NCBI GenBank assembly: GCA_947504195.1
Contig: CANNGN010000001.1
Span: 124,001 to 188,000, forward strand
Source of the DNA: an uncultured Vibrio sp.
Lineage (GTDB): Bacteria; Pseudomonadota; Gammaproteobacteria; Enterobacterales; Vibrionaceae
DNA: 64,000 nt
Direction: 5' to 3'
Both the position numbers and the translations under genes were made by a program. Every line of letters begins with the position of its first letter. Within the stretch, counting starts at the first letter, position 1. The notes beneath the pieces were generated by a model that saw nothing but the letters and a program-made list of their open reading frames with translations, ran no database searches and was not told where the DNA came from. Shown here in pieces: positions 36,702 through 47,212 of this stretch.

Positions 36702-36903
36702 TTGAACTTTGCTCATTGGAATAAAAAGAGCGGTCAATTTTATGTATTCCGTGATCCTACATCGGACATTGTTTTTCTAGATTAGCTATTTTTAATGGGT
36801 AAAGAGTACTATTTTTTGAAGTGTTGATTAGGTATCTATAGAGAATCGATACAAATTTCATATCTTATTTATTTTTGCATTAAGCCATCAAATGGAGAGT
36901 TAT

Positions 36904-37866
36904 ATGGTTAAAAAAATTGGAGTACTTACAAGTGGTGGTGATGCGCCTGGTATGAATGCTGCTGTTCGTGCAGTGGTACGTGAAGGGCAACACCAAGGAC
37001 TAGAAGTGTACGGTGTGTTTGATGGTTATGCTGGCTTGCATCAAAATAAGATCAAAAAACTAGAGCGCCAATCGGTATCGGATGTGATCAATCGTGGTGG
37101 TACATTTTTAGGTTCGGCACGTTTTCCTGAATTCAAAGAAGAGAGCGTGAGAGCTGAAGCTATCGAAAATCTCAAAAAGCATGGGATAGAAGCGCTCGTT
37201 GTGATTGGCGGTGATGGCTCCTATATGGGGGCATCTAAATTGACAGAGATGGGTTACCCCTGCATTGGTATCCCAGGAACCATCGATAACGACATTCCAG
37301 GAACAACGTATACCATTGGTTATGATACTTCTCTAAACACTGTGGTTGAAGCTATCGATCGCTTGAGAGATACATCCGCGTCTCATAAACGGATATCTCT
37401 TGTTGAAATTATGGGGCGCTATTGTGGTGACCTGACATTGCGAGCGGCCGTAGCTGGCGGTGTCGAATTTGTTGTGGTCCCAGAACAGGTATACGATGAA
37501 GCAGAAATTATTAATCGTATACAAGCAGGTATCGATAAAGGTAAAAAGCATGCTTTGGTAGCGGTGTGCGAACATGTTACTGATATCGAAGCGTTAGCCC
37601 GTAATATAGAAGCCAACACCGGGCATGAAACTCGCGCGACGATTCTAGGTCATATACAACGTGGTGGTAAACCAACAGCACGAGATAGAATTATTGCCAG
37701 TCGTATGGGATCGTACGCGGTTAAACTGTTGATTGAAGGACATGGGGGACGTTGTGTTGGAATGATGAATTCTCAAATGGTGCATCATGACATTATTGAT
37801 TGTATTTCCACAATGAAACGACCATTTAATCAAGAGTTGTATGATCTTTCAAACTCACTGTTTTAA
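36904..37866 (+). CDS. pfkA: ATP-dependent 6-phosphofructokinase
   Basis: A 320-residue glycolytic enzyme, the same length as E. coli PfkA. It starts [20 protein letters not shown] (ATP site G11), followed by [12 protein letters not shown] and the catalytic loop [14 protein letters not shown] (D127 equivalent in TIDND). The allosteric and dimer residues also look intact ([18 protein letters not shown]). It phosphorylates fructose 6-phosphate to fructose 1,6-bisphosphate in the cytoplasm. The ATG at 36904 (GGAGAGTTAT upstream) is preferred over the in-frame ATG four codons earlier. It has its own terminator, so it is probably monocistronic. Confidence 0.96.
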   Translation: MVKKIGVLTSGGDAPGMNAAVRAVVREGQHQGLEVYGVFDGYAGLHQNKIKKLERQSVSDVINRGGTFLGSARFPEFKEESVRAEAIENLKKHGIEALVVIGGDGSYMGASKLTEMGYPCIGIPGTIDNDIPGTTYTIGYDTSLNTVVEAIDRLRDTSASHKRISLVEIMGRYCGDLTLRAAVAGGVEFVVVPEQVYDEAEIINRIQAGIDKGKKHALVAVCEHVTDIEALARNIEANTGHETRATILGHIQRGGKPTARDRIIASRMGSYAVKLLIEGHGGRCVGMMNSQMVHHDIIDCISTMKRPFNQELYDLSNSLF

Positions 37867-37952
37867 TGGTCGCCAAATAGCCGTATACAACATGTACAAG
37901 TAGCCATGTTGTATCAGGATAAAAGAACTATTAAATATTTGATGTCACTCAC

Positions 37953-37988
37953 AAAAAGATGGCCAGTTTATAGGGGTCATCTTTTTTT
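37953..37988 (+). terminator. Intrinsic terminator after pfkA
   Basis: AAAAAGATGGCC pairs with GGTCATCTTTTT (12 bp with one G-T; loop of 10 nt) followed by T residues. It lies 87 bp past the pfkA stop. The remaining bases up to the cyclase start at 38204 show nothing else recognisable. Confidence 0.9.
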
Positions 37989-38203
37989 ATTCTAAGCGAT
38001 GCAAATCAAGTTCTCGTCATCGTCTCCTAGTTAGTCGACATTTCATCAAGCCTATTCAATTCACCCTCGCATTATTTACAAGTAGAACCTAATATTAAAG
38101 TAAGATTATTGTTCTATATTGTATTTGTTATAGTTTGAGTGTTAATTGATAAATTAGTTAATATTCATGCTCTGACACGTTGTTATTGACTCACTCTCGG
38201 GGA

Positions 38204-39886
38204 ATGAATCGGTTGCTAAATGAGATGTTGAAAAATAACTTTTTTCGTAGCATTCGAATGAAGGTCGTTATTTTATATTCCGTCCTAACAGTCTTATTTA
38301 CGACGGCTCTGTTATTTACGCTTTATGTAAATGAGAAGGATCGCGTCTTGAATTTGGCATTAGACAGTTCTGCTGAAATCTCACGCTTGCATGCGACGTT
38401 ACTGAGCCATGAATTTACACAGTATGTTGCAATGCTGAAGATGGTAAGTGAAGAGCCTAGAATTAAAGAAGGTGATGTTGATCATATCCTCGAAGACGTA
38501 AAAAGACTTGTGACATTGGGAGATGGTGATTTTATCAATGCTGTTTATCTTGATAGTGACTTCAACTTATATGATGCGAAGGGCAATGTTTCAAAAGTAG
38601 CGAACTCTGCGATTTTAAGAGCAAAAGATTGGGAAGGAAGGGAGTACAATATAACATCACCTTTTGAAAGTCGTATTGAGAGCGGGTTGATCATTATGGT
38701 GGCTGTCCCTATTCGCGATTATTCAGGAATGTGGAAGGGGTCATTGGCTGTTGCATTGGATGTTCACCGTTTGATTGAACGAGTCTCTTCGATTAAATTG
38801 AAAAATGGAAGTTATGCGTGGTTAGCCAATGGGAATGGGGATGTCATTTTGCATCCAAATCCGAAAGTTATTATGAAAGCGAACATAGCCAAGGCAGCAC
38901 AATCTGGTTTTTTAGGGTTTGAAGAAACGTTAGAAAAGGTAAAAACCCAAGATCATGGCTATGGTCGCTTTAGAGATACAAATATTAATGAAAATAAAGT
39001 CATTACTTTTTCTAAAGTCGATGAGATTCCGGGGTGGGTTTTGTTTGTGACGACGATAGAGAGTGAAATTTTCAGCGATATCTACGCAATCGTATACAAC
39101 GTATTCCTCGTATCAAATATATTGATGCTTGTATTTATGTATCTACTCAGCAAATTCGCGAAAAAAATTACAGAGCCGATTGCGAGGTTGACATACGAAG
39201 TAAGAGTTTCTGCCGTAAGTAGCAACCAATCGATTACTGTGATTGATTCGAATGACGAAATAGGGCTATTATCACGCGCGTTTTCTCAAAGCCTAAGAAA
39301 AATTCGTCAACATACCAGTCAGTTAGAATCACTGGTGTCTGAAAGAACGAAAGAAATTGAGGCTAAGAACCTCACTCTTGCTACTCAAAATAAAAAGCTT
39401 GAGGAACTTGCTTCGAAAGATCCTTTGACACAACTCTATAACCGACGCGCTTTCTACGTTTTTTTAGAAAAAGAGATCGCTAGAGTGAATCGTCACGGCG
39501 GTAATGTGTGTTTGGTGATGATTGATTTAGACCACTTTAAACTCATTAACGACAATCATGGTCATGATGTCGGGGATGAAGTGTTGTGCAGTATCGCTGA
39601 TTGTATTTCAATGAATTCAAGAAAAGAAAACGTGATATGCCGCTGGGGAGGAGAGGAGTTTGTCGTATTAATTCCTGAAGCAAACCTTGAGGCTGGAATG
39701 ATGTACCTTGAAGGCTTGCTGAAGAAAGTAAACACATTGAAAGTAAGAGAAAAGTATAAAGTGACATTTAGTGCTGGTATTTCTGAGTTTAAATCGAAAG
39801 AGCAACCAGAGCTGTGGATAAAACGAGTAGATGAAGCACTGTACCAAGCTAAAGAAGCCGGACGAAATCGAATCGTATCGGCTTAG
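38204..39886 (+). CDS. Membrane-bound diguanylate cyclase with periplasmic Cache domain
   Basis: About 560 residues. TM1 near residues 20-37 is followed by a periplasmic dCache-like sensor (~40-285, with WEGREYNITSPF and GLIIMVAVPI), TM2 near 295-317, a HAMP linker (KKITEPIARLTYEVR), a coiled coil (SERTKEIEAKNLTLATQ) and a GGDEF domain (~400-560). The active site RWGGEEFVVLIPE is intact, so it should make cyclic-di-GMP. The inhibitory I-site, normally RxxD five residues before, reads RKEN here, so product inhibition may be weak. The ATG at 38204 is preferred over an upstream TTG; the close GGGGA is an imperfect RBS. Confidence 0.88.
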   Translation: MNRLLNEMLKNNFFRSIRMKVVILYSVLTVLFTTALLFTLYVNEKDRVLNLALDSSAEISRLHATLLSHEFTQYVAMLKMVSEEPRIKEGDVDHILEDVKRLVTLGDGDFINAVYLDSDFNLYDAKGNVSKVANSAILRAKDWEGREYNITSPFESRIESGLIIMVAVPIRDYSGMWKGSLAVALDVHRLIERVSSIKLKNGSYAWLANGNGDVILHPNPKVIMKANIAKAAQSGFLGFEETLEKVKTQDHGYGRFRDTNINENKVITFSKVDEIPGWVLFVTTIESEIFSDIYAIVYNVFLVSNILMLVFMYLLSKFAKKITEPIARLTYEVRVSAVSSNQSITVIDSNDEIGLLSRAFSQSLRKIRQHTSQLESLVSERTKEIEAKNLTLATQNKKLEELASKDPLTQLYNRRAFYVFLEKEIARVNRHGGNVCLVMIDLDHFKLINDNHGHDVGDEVLCSIADCISMNSRKENVICRWGGEEFVVLIPEANLEAGMMYLEGLLKKVNTLKVREKYKVTFSAGISEFKSKEQPELWIKRVDEALYQAKEAGRNRIVSA

Positions 39887-39965
39887 TTTAGGTTAATAAA
39901 CGAGTTTGATAGAGCTCTCATTAAATAGAGGGATGCAGCAGAGGTGTTTGTTTTTCACTTATCAC

Positions 39966-41585
39966 TTACTGGTTGCCATGTTGTTTTATCATGTTTAAAG
40001 CAACAGCTTCCGCAATTTTAATACCATCAATCCCCGCAGAAAGGATGCCACCCGCATAGCCCGCTCCTTCACCACCAGGATACAAGCCTTTAGTATTAAT
40101 ACTTTGGAAATCCGCTCCACGCTTTATTTGAACAGGTGACGATGTCCGAGTTTCAACACCTGTAAGCATGGCATCTGGTGTCGAAAATCCACGAATTTTC
40201 TTATTAAAAGCAGGTAACGCCTCACGAATCGCTTCTATGGCAAAATCGGGAAGACTAGCGCTAAGATCCGTCATATGAACATTAGGTTTGTAGGATGGTT
40301 CGATGTCAGCAAAAGGTTTGGCAGTGGAACCCGCCAAAAAGTCTCCTACTCGTTGTGCTGGAGCATCGTAGTTACTTCCGCCCAATATGTAAGCATTGCG
40401 CTCAAGTTTACGTTGAAGAGCAATACCTTGAAGTGGGTCATTGTTGAAATCACCCGGTGAAATTCCGACCACAATCGCACTATTGGCATTTCGTTCACTT
40501 CGAGAATACTGACTCATTCCATTGGTAACCACTGCTTCTGTTTCTGACGTCGCGGCAACGACCACGCCACCCGGGCACATACAGAAACTGTATACACTGC
40601 GCCCGTTTTTACAATGATGGACCAGTTTATAGTCAGCTGCACCTAAAATTGGGTGTCCTGCATTTGTACCAAATCGAGCATTATCAATCATTTCCTGCTT
40701 GTGTTCGATACGGAACCCGATAGAAAAAGATTGAGCTTCTAAATGGACGCCTTTGTCATGGAGCATTTGGACCGTATCGCGTGCACTATGCCCAATTGCT
40801 AACACTACATGATTAGAGTGGACTATTTCGCCACTTTTTAGCGTCACGCCCGTAATTTGATTTTCTTCGATGTTGAGTTCATCAACTCGAGTTTCAAAGC
40901 GAATTTCGCCACCAAGTTCAAGAATTTTGCTGCGCATTCTCTCGACCATAGTAACCAATTTGAACGTGCCGATATGAGGTTTGCTAACATAAATGATTTC
41001 AGCTGGCGCACCCGCAGCAACAAATTCCTGTTTGACTTTTAGACCAAGAAAGTTGGGATCTTTGACTTGACTGTATAATTTTCCATCGGAAAACGTTCCA
41101 GCACCACCTTCACCAAACTGTACGTTAGATTCAGTATTGAGTTCTGCTTTACGCCAAAAACGAAAAGTGTCTTTAGAGCGTTCATGAACAGATTTACCAC
41201 GCTCTAAGAGAATGGGTTTAAATCCCATTTGAGCGAGGATCAAAGTTGCAAAAAGACCACATGGGCCCATGCCAATGATTATCGGACGCTCGGTTAGGTC
41301 TTTAGGTGCTTGCGCAACATATTTATATTGAGTGTCCGGTGATGCACTTACATTTTGATCATCGTTAAACTGGTCAAGCAAGGCTTTTTCATCTACATCT
41401 ACTAGTGTGACGTCCAAGGTGTAGATTAAGGTGATGGTATTACGTTTACGCGCATCGTATCCACGCTTGAACACATGTATATCTACCAGTTTCTGTTCAT
41501 TAATTGCTAATTTTTCCAAGACAAATAGCTTTAATGCATCGTCATTGTGATCGAGTGGAAGTTTGACTTGGTTCAAGCGAATCAT
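39966..41585 (-). CDS. FAD-dependent dehydrogenase-like protein (COG2509)
   Basis: A 539-residue cytoplasmic protein of the uncharacterised NAD(FAD)-utilising dehydrogenase family. The FAD-binding Rossmann motif IIIGMGPCGLFATLILAQMG (~100-119) is followed by a large catalytic region with VQFGEGGAGTFSDGKLYS and a C-terminal FAD-contact segment GLYPGGEGAGYAGGILSAGI. The N-terminal ~90 residues form an extra domain typical of this family. The physiological substrate is unknown. The start ATG has AGGTGA upstream. It is divergent from argG. Confidence 0.88.
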   Translation of the reverse strand: MIRLNQVKLPLDHNDDALKLFVLEKLAINEQKLVDIHVFKRGYDARKRNTITLIYTLDVTLVDVDEKALLDQFNDDQNVSASPDTQYKYVAQAPKDLTERPIIIGMGPCGLFATLILAQMGFKPILLERGKSVHERSKDTFRFWRKAELNTESNVQFGEGGAGTFSDGKLYSQVKDPNFLGLKVKQEFVAAGAPAEIIYVSKPHIGTFKLVTMVERMRSKILELGGEIRFETRVDELNIEENQITGVTLKSGEIVHSNHVVLAIGHSARDTVQMLHDKGVHLEAQSFSIGFRIEHKQEMIDNARFGTNAGHPILGAADYKLVHHCKNGRSVYSFCMCPGGVVVAATSETEAVVTNGMSQYSRSERNANSAIVVGISPGDFNNDPLQGIALQRKLERNAYILGGSNYDAPAQRVGDFLAGSTAKPFADIEPSYKPNVHMTDLSASLPDFAIEAIREALPAFNKKIRGFSTPDAMLTGVETRTSSPVQIKRGADFQSINTKGLYPGGEGAGYAGGILSAGIDGIKIAEAVALNMIKQHGNQ

Positions 41586-43252
<1,667 letters not shown>

Positions 43253-43294
43253 GATGTTTATTCAATAATTGATTTTATTGAATTGCAATAAATG

Positions 43295-43326
43295 AAAAAT
43301 AGGACGATTTTATCGTCCTATTTTTT
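43295..43326. terminator. Bidirectional intrinsic terminator
   Basis: A perfect 14-bp stem (AAAAATAGGACGAT / ATCGTCCTATTTTT, loop TTT) with A-run and T-run flanks lies between convergent argG and the Bcr/CflA gene, fit to stop transcripts from either side. Confidence 0.93.
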
Positions 43327-43348
43327 GTTGGCAGATAAGTACAAATTG

Positions 43349-44554
43349 CTATTCTGCTTTGATTACATTGTCGACGACATGCGGTTGATGTTTAACTCTA
43401 AACCATAGCAGGCTTGCTACAACGCCGACAGATAGCTGTAAAATTCCGAGATTGGTGATTAAGGTGTCCGGATTTAGCGAAACTAATAGCATTCCCAAAG
43501 AACCCGCCATCATAGAGCTAAACTGTATTATTGCCACCGCTGAACCCGTATCTTGACTTTGTTGATCGAGCATCAGGTTGGTTCCAGGAACTCGCGTTGT
43601 TAATACCATCATGCTTGCCGGTCCAATAATCGCAGCAAAAGCCCATGGAGAAAGGTGACCAATAGTTAAGGTGAATATTCCACACGTTGCGGTGATGCCA
43701 AAGCATACTGAAATAATGCTTTGAACCTTAATTTTCTTGGTTAGCCTCATATACATCGATGGGCCGAACGAAGCACACAAGGCATTGAACCCAAAAATAT
43801 AGCTGAATTCTTGTTCAGTAAAGCCAAAGCCATCAATATAGATATAAGAGCCTGAGGCAAGAAATGCCATCAATGAGATCGGCGGTAGTGTGAAAATAGC
43901 CAATAGTGAAAGGAAATTGGGGTTTTTTACGACAACCGTTAATCTGCCCCAAGAGCGAAGAATTGAACCTTCATATTTACTTTCTAATGTTTCGCGATAA
44001 AACAAAGAAAATATCATGCTCATTCCACCAAATATGGCTAAAGCGAAAAACATTAAATGCCATGAGCCTAATTTCAATAATAGTGCACCGAAAATAGGGG
44101 CAACCATTGGAGCAATGATCACGAGAGACATAATGGTTGCCATGATCTTTTGTCGTTCACGTCCACCGTATAAATCCTTAACGACAGCAGTAGCGACAAC
44201 GGTAACAGCGCTGCCACCAAAGGCCTGGATAAGACGGTTGATAATCAGCATATCAATCTGATTAGACAGTGCACACCCTAAACTGGCGACTACATAGATT
44301 GCCAAACCAGTCATAAGGATAGGTTTACGACCAAATTTTTCGCTTAATGGGCCCCAAAAAAGTAAGCCACATGCATAGGCGACGAAATAAATACTTAGAG
44401 TAAGGTTAACCAAAGCTTTGCTAGTGTCTAAGGTTTCGACCATCGACGGCAACGCAGGTAAGTATAAATCGGTTGTAAGTGGTGGAAAGGCACTGATGAT
44501 GACGAGAAATATTAATGTTCCAGTCTTGCCAAGGAAAGGCTGTTCTACTTTCAC
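43349..44554 (-). CDS. Bcr/CflA family multidrug MFS transporter
   Basis: A 401-residue inner-membrane protein with 12 hydrophobic segments. The Bcr/CflA signature PPLTTDLYLPALPSMV stands near residue 24, and the MFS loop 2-3 motif GPLSEKFGRKPILMTGL near residue 68. Members expel bicyclomycin, chloramphenicol, sulfonamides or cysteine derivatives by proton antiport. The start codon is GTG with GGAG seven bases before it. It has no local regulator. Confidence 0.9.
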   Translation of the reverse strand: MKVEQPFLGKTGTLIFLVIISAFPPLTTDLYLPALPSMVETLDTSKALVNLTLSIYFVAYACGLLFWGPLSEKFGRKPILMTGLAIYVVASLGCALSNQIDMLIINRLIQAFGGSAVTVVATAVVKDLYGGRERQKIMATIMSLVIIAPMVAPIFGALLLKLGSWHLMFFALAIFGGMSMIFSLFYRETLESKYEGSILRSWGRLTVVVKNPNFLSLLAIFTLPPISLMAFLASGSYIYIDGFGFTEQEFSYIFGFNALCASFGPSMYMRLTKKIKVQSIISVCFGITATCGIFTLTIGHLSPWAFAAIIGPASMMVLTTRVPGTNLMLDQQSQDTGSAVAIIQFSSMMAGSLGMLLVSLNPDTLITNLGILQLSVGVVASLLWFRVKHQPHVVDNVIKAE

Positions 44555-45030
44555 ATTTGAGCTCCAATTGGGATGTTAAAATAGGTTGAGAGTTATACAC
44601 CTTAGAGGCGTATGTATTTTCGGATAATATAGGTACACGCTGCTACGATTCAGTATTTAGGTCTAAATCTCGAATTACGGTTCAATCTTAAGATAGGGGG
44701 TGCAATGATGTCTACTGTACTCGTGATGCTGTCAATAAGAAAGCGATTGAATGCATTAGAAAGTGATTAAATGAGTAGTGCAATGGAAATTGCTGAAAAC
44801 GGGTGTATTTTATTTGAACCTCTGTCAGGCTGTTGTTCCATATAAGCGTTTAATGCCACCAAAAGCGGTTTTGTCATTTCCTATAATTGATTGGTTATGT
44901 GGTTTTGTGAAGGCGAGGTTATTTCAGAACAAAATAGTGAATATTACGTGATAAGTTCGTGATATCTGTTCGTCATACTGTATTTCTTAATAAAAAATAC
45001 ACACTTGACTAAGATAAAAGGGAGTTTTTC
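44555..45030. other. Divergent region upstream of the spondin operon
   Basis: 476 bp without a gene. It carries the promoters of the Bcr/CflA gene and of the spondin operon. A pair of direct repeats is listed separately. Confidence 0.4.
44738..44773. repeat. Two direct repeats with a 20-bp period
   Basis: AGAAAGCGATTGAATG and AGAAAGTGATTAAATG (44738-44753 and 44758-44773) differ at 2 of 16 positions and are spaced by 20 bp, near two helical turns. The location is about 260 bp before the spondin operon that ends in an OmpR-type regulator. This makes them a candidate binding site, but chance is possible. Confidence 0.3.
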
Positions 45031-45705
45031 ATGACAAACAAGCACTTAATTGCAGTAGGTCTTTTCGGTCTATTTTCTGCAACTGCACAAGCGCAAGACT
45101 TAACGGTTACATTAACTAATCTAACCCACAATATTTACTTTACGCCAGTTGTTGCTGGTGCACATGATTCAAGTTTTGAAATTTTTGAAACAACTACTCC
45201 CGCAACAGCAGAATTAGAGGTTTTAGCTGAACAGGGTGACATTTCTGGTGTCAGTGGTTTATTAGGTAATGCTGGCGCAGATGTTATTGAAAACCCTGCT
45301 GGAGGATTGTTAGCTTCTGGTGAATCAACAACATTTTTATTAAGTAATTCAGTTGGTAATGATTATTTGTCTGTTGCGGCAATGATGTTACCTACTAATG
45401 ATGCATTCATTGGCTTAGATAGCTGGGAGATTCCATCTGAAGTCGGTACTTATACTGTCTATTTGAATGCTTATGATGCGGGTACAGAAGCTAATGATGA
45501 GCTAGCTGACAGTATCCCAGCCTTCCCGGGCGGTGATGCAGGAACTGGAGGTTTTGGTGTCACGGCTGAAATTGGTACGTCTAATATACACATCCATCCT
45601 GGTGTCATTGGTGATGATGATGCCTTAGGTGGTATTAGTGATTTAGATAGCAGTGTACATCGCTGGTTAAACCCTGTTGCTAAATTGACCGTTGTGGTTG
45701 AATAG
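45031..45705 (+). CDS. Exported spondin-domain protein
   Basis: A 224-residue protein with a signal peptide (MTNKHLIAVGLFGLFSATAQA, cleavage near residue 21). The mature part matches the Spondin_N fold: VTLTNLTHNIYFTPVVAGAHD, then an AELEVLAEQGD helix, a FLLSNSVGNDYLSVAAMMLPTNDAF-like core (near residues 105-130) and a C-terminal HIHPGVIGDDDAL. Bacterial spondin-domain proteins are secreted or periplasmic with no proven activity. GGGAG precedes the ATG. The next gene, 8 bp downstream, encodes a lipoprotein with the same domain, and a response regulator/kinase pair follows. Confidence 0.85.
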   Translation: MTNKHLIAVGLFGLFSATAQAQDLTVTLTNLTHNIYFTPVVAGAHDSSFEIFETTTPATAELEVLAEQGDISGVSGLLGNAGADVIENPAGGLLASGESTTFLLSNSVGNDYLSVAAMMLPTNDAFIGLDSWEIPSEVGTYTVYLNAYDAGTEANDELADSIPAFPGGDAGTGGFGVTAEIGTSNIHIHPGVIGDDDALGGISDLDSSVHRWLNPVAKLTVVVE

Positions 45706-45713
45706 GAGGCTTT

Positions 45714-46406
45714 ATGATGAAATTTTCTAAAGTCGCTCTTGTTACCGTTGGTGCGTTAGCGTTAGTGGCATGTGATGATGATGCTGATTCCGATTCACCG
45801 GTGGCGACTATTGATACATCGGTTGAATACGAAGTCGTGCTCAAAAATCTAACTAATGGTCAGACTATTTCACCACCGTCATTAGTATTACATGATACGG
45901 GATCTTTATTTACCATTGGCGAACCTGCTTCTGAAGCATTAGAGTTATTAGCGGAGGCTGGTGATGCAAGTCTTATCTTAAGCGATACTAGTTTTATTTT
46001 AAATTCTGCAAGTGCGAGCGGTGGTATTGCTAATGGTACGTCAACGACGATGACGGTTAGCCACACAGATGCTGTAGAATATTTATCATTTGTTAGTATG
46101 TTAGTGAGCAGTAATGATGCTTTCACCGGCGTTAACCAAGTAGACTTAACTGACTTAGAGCTAAATGACTCAGTCACTTATCAAACAGTTGCCTATGATT
46201 CGGGTACTGAAGCCAATACGGAAACTGCTGATACAGTGCCTGGAACCGGTGGGGAAGCTTATAATCCTGAGCGTGATGATATTGATATTGTTACTATGCA
46301 TCCAGGTATTGTGAGTAGCGATGATGGACTTACAACTTCAGCGTTGTCTTACCAACAAAAGTTCGATAACCCTGTTATGTCTGTTACTATCACACGTACC
46401 AGATAA
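45714..46406 (+). CDS. Spondin-domain lipoprotein
   Basis: A 230-residue paralogue of the preceding protein. Its lipobox is GALALVAC near residue 20, so it should be acylated and anchored. The Asp at +2 after the Cys suggests it may stay in the inner membrane by the Lol avoidance rule, though extended acidic residues (CDDDADSDS) make this uncertain. The spondin core appears as VVLKNLTNGQTISPPSLVLHD, LSFVSMLVSSNDAFTGV and TMHPGIVSSDDGL. GGAGG lies 7 bp before the ATG. Together with the first gene it forms a tandem duplication. Confidence 0.85.
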   Translation: MMKFSKVALVTVGALALVACDDDADSDSPVATIDTSVEYEVVLKNLTNGQTISPPSLVLHDTGSLFTIGEPASEALELLAEAGDASLILSDTSFILNSASASGGIANGTSTTMTVSHTDAVEYLSFVSMLVSSNDAFTGVNQVDLTDLELNDSVTYQTVAYDSGTEANTETADTVPGTGGEAYNPERDDIDIVTMHPGIVSSDDGLTTSALSYQQKFDNPVMSVTITRTR

Positions 46407-46414
46407 ACTAATAT

Positions 46415-46462
46415 GACTTATTAATTGTTATTGGTGAGTAACGGTTAATAAGTCTCTTTCTT
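46415..46462 (+). terminator. Attenuator-like hairpin before the response regulator
   Basis: GACTTATTAA / TTAATAAGTC, a perfect 10-bp stem with a 20-nt loop, then TCTTTCTT. It lies between the lipoprotein stop and the response regulator start, and may lower expression of the two-component genes relative to the spondin proteins. Confidence 0.55.
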
Positions 46463-46474
46463 AGAGAATTGAAA

Positions 46475-47212
46475 GTGCCAGATAGTATTTTAATCGTAGA
46501 AGATGACCAAGATATTGCTGAGCTAATCAAGGTCAATATGCAAGATATTGGCTTGGAAGTCACACATTGCGATAATGGCGAAGATGCGATTAAACAAGCT
46601 TTAGAAAATGATTATTCGTTACTAATGCTAGACCTTAATTTACCTGGGTGTAGTGGTCTCGATGTCTGTCGTAAGGTTAGAGAAGCTAAGCAAGAACAAG
46701 CTATTTTAATGCTCACCGCTAGAACCTCTGAAATAGATCGTGTATTGGGGCTAGAATTAGGAGCAGACGATTACATGGCAAAGCCCTTCAGCGTGAGAGA
46801 GTTACAAGCTCGAGTACATGCATTATTACGCCGAGTACATTTGTTACAAAACAATCAAACCCAAGAGCCAGTAGCAGACAATAGTATCATTTGTCATGGT
46901 CAATTGATGATCAATCAACGCTCTCATGAAGTGGTATTGCGTGAGCAGCGTATAGAGCTTACTTCTACAGAATTTGACCTATTGAGTTTTATGGCTCAAC
47001 ATCCAGGCCAAGTTTTTTCTCGTACTCAGTTACTCGATAAAGTATGGGGATATAAACATAGTGGGTATGAACATACAGTAAACTCTCATATCAACCGACT
47101 ACGCAATAAATTAGCCGCTGGTCAACCCAATTCAAATAACAAGGCGTTCCCTCATATAATTCAAACGGTCTTTGGTGTCGGTTATAAATTTAGTCCGGAA
47201 GGCGTCGTTTAA
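46475..47212 (+). CDS. OmpR-family response regulator
   Basis: About 245 residues. The receiver domain (1-120) has the acidic pair EDD near residue 9, phosphorylation Asp53 in LLMLDLNLPG, a conserved Thr in LMLTARTSE and Lys in MAKPFSVRELQ. The winged-helix DNA-binding domain (~140-240) has ELTSTEFDLLSFMAQHPGQV and the recognition helix region SGYEHTVNSHINRLRNKL. A GTG start at 46475 (AGAG 8 bases upstream) is more likely than the TTG two codons earlier. The gene overlaps the kinase start by one base. Probable targets are the spondin genes just upstream. Confidence 0.93.
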   Translation: MPDSILIVEDDQDIAELIKVNMQDIGLEVTHCDNGEDAIKQALENDYSLLMLDLNLPGCSGLDVCRKVREAKQEQAILMLTARTSEIDRVLGLELGADDYMAKPFSVRELQARVHALLRRVHLLQNNQTQEPVADNSIICHGQLMINQRSHEVVLREQRIELTSTEFDLLSFMAQHPGQVFSRTQLLDKVWGYKHSGYEHTVNSHINRLRNKLAAGQPNSNNKAFPHIIQTVFGVGYKFSPEGVV

